Source: CALHAX01 sp039816705
Lineage (GTDB): Bacteria > Pseudomonadota > Alphaproteobacteria > Rhizobiales > CALHAX01
Assembly (NCBI GenBank): GCA_039816705.1
Contig: JBCBXF010000034.1
Coordinates: forward strand, 1-19,451
Length of the DNA stretch: 19,451 nucleotides
Direction: 5' to 3'
Below, one piece after another: positions 14,048-19,451 of this stretch. The position numbers and the translations under genes were made by a program. The number at the start of each line of letters is the position of its first letter. Position 1 is the stretch's first letter. Below the pieces are notes generated by a model. It was not told the origin of the DNA. It searched no databases and saw nothing but the letters and a program-made list of their open reading frames with translations.

Positions 14048-15474
14048 GATGTCGCCTCCGCGTCCGTGACGAATGGGGATGCGGCGTAGCTTTCGCCTTC
14101 AAAGGCCTTGAGGTCGGCAATGATGTCAGCATCGCGCGTGTCATTCGACTGTGTTTCGTGGGCGAACGCAATGTCGAGGACTGCGGCGCCGATCGCAGCA
14201 AGGTCATGGCGATCTTTCTTAGCGCCATCAGCTCCTGCGTGACGAGGAGGAAAATTCAGGACCGTATCCTGCCCATACGTGCGGACGGAATGATGGCCGT
14301 GACGATGAGGTTGCGGTGGTTCCACACCCTCAGCAAGTGCGCCGATCTGCCGACGCAGGCGACGTCGATAGAGTGAGATCCCCCTGTCGGTCGGCATCAG
14401 GTGCTCACCCTTGTGTGTGGAGATCGGTCCCATGCCTTCCACAGCTTCGGAATCAGCCGGATAGCGTTGTTTTGCCTCCGCGCTACGATCGAACACTTCT
14501 CCCTGCTCAATCAGCTCGCATCCCTCCTGCGTATTGTAGGCGTGCGGATCTCCGCGAGATCCGAAATTGCCCCAGGCAAACGCGATGGCATGCTCATCGT
14601 CGACAGGGACGACCCATCGCGTGAAGCACGATCGACCGAAGTAACGCGGCTCGGTGCCATCAGCGGCATAGGCCGAACCCGCCTGCGTGAAATTCGGCAG
14701 GATGAGTTCGTTCACGCGGACCCAGACGTTGTCGTCGACACGCCGGGTCGAGACACCGAGGTAATGATTGTCGTTGCGTTCGTAGAATTTCAGCTCTCCC
14801 AGTTCGGCCATGCCGTCGGAGAATTGCGGGTGGCTGTTCTGGCTGTGCAGAAAGCTCGTGTGCACCGGGTCCATGATGGCGTCGAGCACCTGCACCCAGT
14901 TGCAATTGTAGGGCGCGCGATAGGGGCGCATCGTCATGTCGTCGATCTCGTAGGCGTCGTAGATCGGAAATTCCGGCATGCGGTCCGCCGGACCCATGTA
15001 GGTGAAGATCAACCCGCGAAACTCGATCACCGGATAGGCGCCAAGCCGCGTTCGCTTTCGCACCTCGATTGCCGGCGCAGCGTCCTCTGCCTCGCCGGGT
15101 GTCTCGAGAATTTCTCCGTCCGGCGCGAACAGCCAGCCGTGATAGCAGCAGCGAATGCCCCGTGGTTCACAGCGCCCGTATTCAAGTGATGCACGTCGGT
15201 GCGGACAATATTTGTGCACGAGCCCGATGTCTCCCTCCGCGCCGTAGCGGAACAAGACGAGTTCTTCGCCGAGGATGGTGATTGCCTTGGGCAACTCCCC
15301 GAGGTCTTCGGTCAGAAACACGGGATGCCAGAAGCGTCGCAGATAGTCGCCGCACGGTGTGCCGGGGCCGACGCGGGAGATGACCTCATCGATTTCTGCG
15401 CCCTCGGCACGTTCGTAACCGCCGAAATTGCCGCGCGGTGCCTGGGGTGCGCTAACGGGTGTTGAACTGGGCAT
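14044..15474 (-). CDS. Rieske non-haem iron oxygenase, alpha subunit
   Basis: The 476-residue oxygenase has a Rieske [2Fe-2S] site, C90-P-H92 and C109-x2-H112 (in CCYHGW), and a mononuclear iron site in LDAIMDPVHTSFLH (Asp202, His205, His210; Asp198 as electron-transfer bridge). It should hydroxylate, or oxidatively demethylate, an organic substrate in the cytoplasm. The overall length and C-terminal region look like the LigX/phenoxybenzoate-type group, not the aromatic-ring dioxygenases with beta subunits. The start at 15474 follows a strong GGGGAGGAAA; an upstream frame to 15522 lacks this. No ferredoxin or reductase gene is in the window, so electrons must come from elsewhere. It leads the two-gene operon with the dehydrogenase. 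Confidence 0.9.
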   Translation of the reverse strand: MPSSTPVSAPQAPRGNFGGYERAEGAEIDEVISRVGPGTPCGDYLRRFWHPVFLTEDLGELPKAITILGEELVLFRYGAEGDIGLVHKYCPHRRASLEYGRCEPRGIRCCYHGWLFAPDGEILETPGEAEDAAPAIEVRKRTRLGAYPVIEFRGLIFTYMGPADRMPEFPIYDAYEIDDMTMRPYRAPYNCNWVQVLDAIMDPVHTSFLHSQNSHPQFSDGMAELGELKFYERNDNHYLGVSTRRVDDNVWVRVNELILPNFTQAGSAYAADGTEPRYFGRSCFTRWVVPVDDEHAIAFAWGNFGSRGDPHAYNTQEGCELIEQGEVFDRSAEAKQRYPADSEAVEGMGPISTHKGEHLMPTDRGISLYRRRLRRQIGALAEGVEPPQPHRHGHHSVRTYGQDTVLNFPPRHAGADGAKKDRHDLAAIGAAVLDIAFAHETQSNDTRDADIIADLKAFEGESYAASPFVTDAEATS

Positions 15475-15672
15475 CCGGGCTTTCCTCCCCTGTAAGGACC
15501 GACACGTGACGGCGCGGGTCACGGCATCATGATGGATTGTATCTTCCGCACCCGTTCTGCGTGGTCAATAGACCTTCAAGCGGTAATCTCGGATTTTCCG
15601 TTTGCTGAATTGCGAAATTCGTAGTCAAATTCGAATTCAAGACATGCTCGCTGGCATCTGAAGGGTAGGTAA
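15475..15672. promoter_or_regulatory. Divergent control region, Rieske operon and Lrp-type gene
   Basis: The 198-nt gap between divergent genes is a likely site for the adjacent regulator to act. At 15607-15638 there is an AT-rich run with GAATT-GCGA-AATTC, then AAATTC and GAATTC; the AATTC unit recurs at 15616, 15628 and 15634. Symmetric AT-rich half-sites of this kind suit Lrp/AsnC proteins, which commonly bind next to their own gene. Exact promoters were not identified. Confidence 0.4.
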
Positions 15673-16215
15673 ATGGCCGAGACGCCGGTTCTGGAGAATG
15701 ACGATCCGCGGCACACCAGCCGTGGCGAAGGGCGCCTCCGGTCGTCCGATGCCTCGTCGCCAGATGACGCCCTCAACCGTTCCATCATCGCGATGCTGCA
15801 GCAGGACGGCCGCATGGCGTTTTCTGAAATCGCGCAGGAACTCAACGTCTCCGAGGGGACGATCCGCAATCGTGTTGGCGGCATGAAGCAGGCGGGCTTG
15901 TTGCGCATTGTCGCGATCGCGGACCCGGTCGTTGCGGAGTACAAGACGGACGCAATGCTCGGCCTGACCGTTGCGCCCGGCCATAGCCCCAAAGACGTCG
16001 CCACCCGGCTCGCCGCTTATCCGGACGCCATCTACGTGCTCTGGACGAGTGGTCGCTATGATCTGCTGGTCGAGGTCGTGAGTGAGACCCGCGATGAATT
16101 TCTCCGCTTCCTTGATGAAGCGATCCACAAACAGGCAGACATCGCCGACGTCGAGACGATGACGGGGCTGAAGAATTTCAAGAACCAGTTTTTGCTGAAG
16201 CAGAACTGGGGATAG
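15673..16215 (+). CDS. Lrp/AsnC family transcriptional regulator
   Basis: The 180-residue regulator has a winged helix-turn-helix near residues 32-80 (LNRSIIAMLQQDGRMAFSEI then SEGTIRNRVGGMKQAGLL) and a C-terminal RAM effector-binding domain (about 93-170). The first 30 residues are a polar, probably disordered extension. Such proteins sense amino acids or related small molecules and control nearby catabolic or transport genes. The ATG at 15673 follows AAGGGTAGG. It lies between the divergent Rieske operon and the glutamine-synthetase-like gene, so it probably governs both. Confidence 0.92.
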   Translation: MAETPVLENDDPRHTSRGEGRLRSSDASSPDDALNRSIIAMLQQDGRMAFSEIAQELNVSEGTIRNRVGGMKQAGLLRIVAIADPVVAEYKTDAMLGLTVAPGHSPKDVATRLAAYPDAIYVLWTSGRYDLLVEVVSETRDEFLRFLDEAIHKQADIADVETMTGLKNFKNQFLLKQNWG

Positions 16216-16281
16216 GCGCAATCACGCTTAACGCTTTGAGCGGTGCGGCCTGTCACGCATTTTGAAACGGAAGGGGTTGGT

Positions 16282-17697
16282 ATGACCGAGTATGTCGAGA
16301 CGTTCGCAGAAGCACTTCCCTCCAAATCGCGGATCGCGGAAGTGCGCAAGCAACTTGAGGATGCGGGCGTCAAATATGTCCTCTCAAGCTGGATCGATCT
16401 GCACGGCATCCCGAAGACCAAGCCTGTGCCGATGAGCGATTTCGAAGACCTGTGTCTTGGCAAGGGTCCTCAGTTCGCCGTGCACTCGATTTCTTATGTG
16501 CCGGAACTGACGCCGGCGGACAGCGACCAGGTGATGGTGCCGGATCTGGACGCCGTCTATGTCTGCCCGTGGGATACGTCGACGGCGATCATCTTCGCGG
16601 ATCTCTTTTGGGAAGATAAACCTTACAATGTGTGCCCGCGTCAGGCGTTGAAGCGGGCGATACGGGATGCGAAAGACGAGGGCTACGTCGGTTACGCCGG
16701 GGTCGAGCCTGAGTTCATCGCGATGCGCTATGACGATGAGGGGCGGCCCGTCAAGGCGATCGACGATGATCCGACGGACGGGGTGCAACCGCGTCGTCAA
16801 GCGTTCGGATATGACGTCGAATACTCACTCGATTCCATGCCGTTCCTGAAAGACATGATTGACATGCTGGAGGGGCTTGGATGGAACCTGCATGACGTTG
16901 TGGCGGAGGGAGCCTACTCGCAATTCGAGCTCGATTTTCACTATACCAATTTGCTCGAAATGGCCGATCGCCTTGTTTTCCTCCGCATCATGCTCAAGGA
17001 GGTGGCGAAAGAGCACGGCATGTTCATCACATTCATGCCAAAGCCGACAGTTGGCGACTGGCGCTCGGGGGCGCACATCAATTTCTCGCTTCAGGCTGTC
17101 GACGAGGAAGGTGAGAACCTGTTCGGCTCCCGCGACAATGGATGGAGCGATGCATCGCGTTATGCGGTGGGCGGTTTGATGGCGCATGCAGAAGCCCTGA
17201 CTGCGATCACCTGCCCGACCGTCAACTCCTACAACGGTCTTGTGCCGCGCGTTGGCGGGTTTGAGGGTGGCACCGTTACATGGGCGCCGACAAACATCAC
17301 GTACGGCTACAACAACCGCTCCGCACAGTTTCGCCTGCCTCAAAGCCGCTACTGCATCGAGAACCGAGCGGCGGACATGTGCATGAATGTTTATCTCGCG
17401 CTGGCGATGACGGTGACGGCTGCGGTTGGCGGTATTCAGCACGAGATTGATGCCGGACCGCCGACCGACCGCGATCTCTATGAAATGACGGATGCGGAGT
17501 TTGAGGCGCTCGGCATTCGTCGCTTGCCGCGCAATTTGATGATGGCGATCGAGGCGCTAGCGAAGGACAGTCTCGCGGAGAAGGTGATGGGGCCGGTGAT
17601 GCGGGCGTCGTACATTGCCTACAAGACGGATGAATGGGAGCGCTATCATCAGGCCGTGACAGATTGGGAGGTGAAAGAATACCTCCGTCTGTATTGA
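16282..17697 (+). CDS. Glutamine synthetase family protein (GlnT/GmaS-like gamma-glutamyl ligase)
   Basis: The 471-residue ligase shows the glutamine-synthetase fold markers: GVEPEF (140-145), EGAYSQFELDF (209-219), GAHINFS (263-269), NRSAQFRLP (345-353) and ENRAADMCMNVYLALA (360-375). The N-terminal YVLSSWIDLHGIPKTKPVP and the spacing resemble type III GlnT and gamma-glutamylmethylamide synthetase more than housekeeping GlnA. Such enzymes join glutamate to ammonia or an amine using ATP. The ATG at 16282 is preferred over a GTG at 16243 because GGAAGGGG lies 5 nt upstream. Position in a catabolic cluster with an Lrp regulator suggests an amine is glutamylated or ammonia is captured. Confidence 0.88.
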   Translation: MTEYVETFAEALPSKSRIAEVRKQLEDAGVKYVLSSWIDLHGIPKTKPVPMSDFEDLCLGKGPQFAVHSISYVPELTPADSDQVMVPDLDAVYVCPWDTSTAIIFADLFWEDKPYNVCPRQALKRAIRDAKDEGYVGYAGVEPEFIAMRYDDEGRPVKAIDDDPTDGVQPRRQAFGYDVEYSLDSMPFLKDMIDMLEGLGWNLHDVVAEGAYSQFELDFHYTNLLEMADRLVFLRIMLKEVAKEHGMFITFMPKPTVGDWRSGAHINFSLQAVDEEGENLFGSRDNGWSDASRYAVGGLMAHAEALTAITCPTVNSYNGLVPRVGGFEGGTVTWAPTNITYGYNNRSAQFRLPQSRYCIENRAADMCMNVYLALAMTVTAAVGGIQHEIDAGPPTDRDLYEMTDAEFEALGIRRLPRNLMMAIEALAKDSLAEKVMGPVMRASYIAYKTDEWERYHQAVTDWEVKEYLRLY

Positions 17698-17707
17698 GAC
17701 CGATGCG

Positions 17708-18739
17708 ATGACTGCGCTTTGCGATTACGAGACTTTCGCGCTCGGGGATGTTCCGCTGCTGCGTGGCGGCGTGCTGACGGACGCGCATCTGGCCTATAAG
17801 ACGTACGGTGCGCTGGACGCGGATGGCGGCAACGTCGTCGTGCTGCCGACGTTCTATACGGGGACGCACACACGCAACGAAGGATTTTTCGGGACTGGGC
17901 GTGCGATTGATCCGGCGGTGCATTTCGTGGTTTGCGTGAACATGTTCGGCAATGGGTTGTCGTCGTCTCCAAGCAATGCGGCACCGGAGTGCCGGGGAGC
18001 GAAATTTCCCGATGTGACGCTGTGGGACAATGTTGCCTGTCAGCACAGGCTGCTCACCGAGCGGCTAGGTGTCTCGCGGATTGCGCTTGTGGCGGGCTGG
18101 TCCATGGCTGGATGTCAGGCCTACCAGTGGGCTGCGCAATACCCCGAGATGGTCGAAGCCATCCTCCCATTCTGTGCGTCGGCCAAAACGTCTCCGCACA
18201 ACACTGTGTTTCTCGAAGGGGTGAAGGCTGCGCTGTGCGCGGATGCCTCGTGGAATGGGGGAGATTATACAACTCAACCGGTGCGTGGTTTGCGGGCGTT
18301 CGGCCGGGTGTATGCCGGATGGGCGTTCTCGCAGACGTTCTATCGCGAAGGGCTGTTCCGCCAGCTCGGTTTCGAGACGCATGAAGCCTTGCTTGATGAT
18401 TGGGCCGAGGATCATGCTGCGAATTGGGATGCGAACAACCTGTTGGCCAAGCTGAAGACGTGGCAGCTCGGCGATATTAGCGACAACCCGATCTATGGTG
18501 GCGATTTCGCGAAAGCGCTTGGCGCAATCGAGGCGCGGGCCATCTTGATCCCGTGCACAGACGATCTCTATTTTCCTCCGGAGGACAATGAGATTGAAGT
18601 GCAACAGATGCCGGACGCCAGTTTGCGCCCGTATGCGTCCCCTTTCGGCCATTGTGTTGCAAGCCCGGGGGTGGTGCCCGGATTTCACGCGTTTCTCGAC
18701 GCCTGCATTGGCGAATTGCTAGGTGAACGACCGGGATAG
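17708..18739 (+). CDS. MetX-like alpha/beta hydrolase (homoserine acetyltransferase family)
   Basis: The 343-residue protein follows the glutamine-synthetase-like gene by 10 nt. It has the alpha/beta-hydrolase triad of the homoserine O-acetyltransferase family: nucleophile Ser132 in GWSMAG, Asp285 or Asp286 in PCTDDLYFP, and His315 in FGHC. The early HLAYKTYGAL and CVNMFGNGLSSSPSN are also family-like. The elbow is GWSMAG where true MetX usually has GGSMGG, so it may be a hydrolase or acyltransferase with another substrate. The context (oxygenase, ligase, amidohydrolase) favours a catabolic role over methionine synthesis. Confidence 0.85.
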   Translation: MTALCDYETFALGDVPLLRGGVLTDAHLAYKTYGALDADGGNVVVLPTFYTGTHTRNEGFFGTGRAIDPAVHFVVCVNMFGNGLSSSPSNAAPECRGAKFPDVTLWDNVACQHRLLTERLGVSRIALVAGWSMAGCQAYQWAAQYPEMVEAILPFCASAKTSPHNTVFLEGVKAALCADASWNGGDYTTQPVRGLRAFGRVYAGWAFSQTFYREGLFRQLGFETHEALLDDWAEDHAANWDANNLLAKLKTWQLGDISDNPIYGGDFAKALGAIEARAILIPCTDDLYFPPEDNEIEVQQMPDASLRPYASPFGHCVASPGVVPGFHAFLDACIGELLGERPG

Positions 18740-18748
18740 CGCGGGCAG

Positions 18749-19451
18749 CTACGACGCGAAATTGATCTCGCCGTTGGCGGCGGCGAGCAGTGTGGTGGCG
18801 AGCACCTGTACGCCGGCCGCGACGTGCTCGGGTTCTGCGTGTTCGGCCTCGTTGTGACTGATGCCATCCCGGCAGGGAATGAAAACCATGGCCGTCGGCA
18901 GGTGACGCGCAACATTGCAGGCGTCGTGGCCGGCTCCAGTGTACATCCGGCGCCATGGTTCGCCGACTTGTTGGGCGGCGTCCGCGACGGCATCAGCCAG
19001 TGGGACGTTGAACGGCATTGGCGGGATGTAGACGCGCTGCGAGAGTTCGAGCGTCAAGTTCATGTCACCGGAGATTTCCGCAGCGCGATCGCGAAAGTGC
19101 TGATCCATCCTCGTCAGCTTTTGCCGGTCCGGGTGGCGCAGATCACAGGAGAACATCACGCGCCCTGGGATGGTGTTGGGTGAGTTCGGAAAGACTTCGA
19201 CACGGCCAACCGTCGCGCAACCGGGCGGCTCTTCCCGCGAAATCTCATCCGCAGCAAGGGCAATCCGGCTCATACCCATCAGCGCATCGCGGCGGGATGA
19301 CATTGGTGTCGGTCCGGCGTGGGCTTCCTGACCGATGAGTGTCAGGTCATACCAGTGTTGCCCTTGCGTCGCCTCAACGACACCAATGCTTTGCCCTTGC
19401 TGCGGATGAGATTTCGCGGGAAGAGCCGCCCGGTTGCGCGACGGTTGGCCG
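18749..19451 (-). CDS. M20 family hydrolase, N-carbamoyl-L-amino-acid hydrolase/allantoate amidohydrolase type (partial)
   Basis: The C-terminal part of a zinc- or manganese-dependent amidohydrolase runs off the right edge. Family landmarks are IGVVEATQGQHWYDL, GQEAHAGPTPMSSRRDAL, the dimerisation domain, GAGHDACNVA and SHNEAEHAEPEH. This group cleaves N-carbamoyl amino acids, allantoate or beta-ureidopropionate, releasing ammonia and carbon dioxide. The stop (TAG at 18751-18749) lies 9 nt from the stop of the convergent MetX-like gene. The frame stays open to 19451, but the last 51-61 bases are an inverted copy of sequence inside this same gene, so the residues before QGQSIGVV are probably not authentic. 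Confidence 0.85.
   Translation of the reverse strand, partial: GQPSRNRAALPAKSHPQQGQSIGVVEATQGQHWYDLTLIGQEAHAGPTPMSSRRDALMGMSRIALAADEISREEPPGCATVGRVEVFPNSPNTIPGRVMFSCDLRHPDRQKLTRMDQHFRDRAAEISGDMNLTLELSQRVYIPPMPFNVPLADAVADAAQQVGEPWRRMYTGAGHDACNVARHLPTAMVFIPCRDGISHNEAEHAEPEHVAAGVQVLATTLLAAANGEINFAS
19203..19451. repeat. Perfect 61-bp inverted repeat at the window end
   Basis: Bases 19391-19451 are the exact reverse complement of 19203-19263, with 127 nt between them. The repeat stops precisely at the last base. At the inner edge a ten-base word, GCAAGGGCAA (19254-19263), pairs with TTGCCCTTGC at 19391-19400; the same word also occurs at 19358-19367. Both arms fall in one M20 hydrolase gene, where a biological inverted repeat is not expected. 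A fold-back chimera or assembly artefact at a contig end explains it best. Confidence 0.9.

Overview
The window looks like a contig end from a moderately GC-rich alphaproteobacterium. The clues are a cobalamin riboswitch of the usual proteobacterial layout, a CbiZ-type corrinoid amidohydrolase, an Lrp/AsnC regulator beside amine and amino-acid catabolic genes, and short four-base gene overlaps. The species cannot be named from the sequence.

Left edge (1-2592). This starts with the C-terminal part of a TPR-repeat protein. A gene-poor gap follows, holding a 39-nt piece identical in form to the 3' end of a tRNA (most like tRNA-Phe), which may mark the edge of an integrated element. A minus-strand MFS exporter comes next. 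The 364 nt between it and the next operon carry two copies of a CTGCAGAT-based palindromic motif that looks like an operator.

Vitamin B12 block (2593-9428, all minus strand). In transcription order: cbiZ (corrinoid salvage), a cobalamin riboswitch with a long leader ending in a hairpin over the ribosome binding site, then btuB (outer-membrane receptor), btuF (periplasmic binding protein), btuC (permease), btuD (ATPase) and a DUF6925-like protein of unknown function. btuF overlaps btuB by 20 nt. The last three junctions are all four-base GTGA overlaps, so the unknown protein is translationally coupled to the importer and is a good candidate for a B12-handling factor.

Metal block (9525-12858). 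A ZnuD-like TonB-dependent receptor (minus) and an HExxH (ImmA/IrrE-like) peptidase (plus) diverge from a 331-nt region. That region holds an 18-bp palindrome resembling a Zur box, placed just upstream of the receptor. An imperfect ~36-nt direct repeat flanks the peptidase gene.

Catabolic block (13031-end). A Rieske oxygenase and a D-2-hydroxyacid dehydrogenase (minus, ATGA overlap) diverge from an Lrp/AsnC regulator. Downstream of the regulator are a GlnT/GmaS-like glutamine synthetase homologue and a MetX-like alpha/beta hydrolase (plus). An M20 carbamoylase-type hydrolase faces them and runs off the right edge. Together these suggest an inducible pathway for an amine, amide or carbamoyl compound; the substrate is not evident. 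The last 61 bases are an exact reverse complement of 19203-19263, which points to a fold-back artefact at the contig end.
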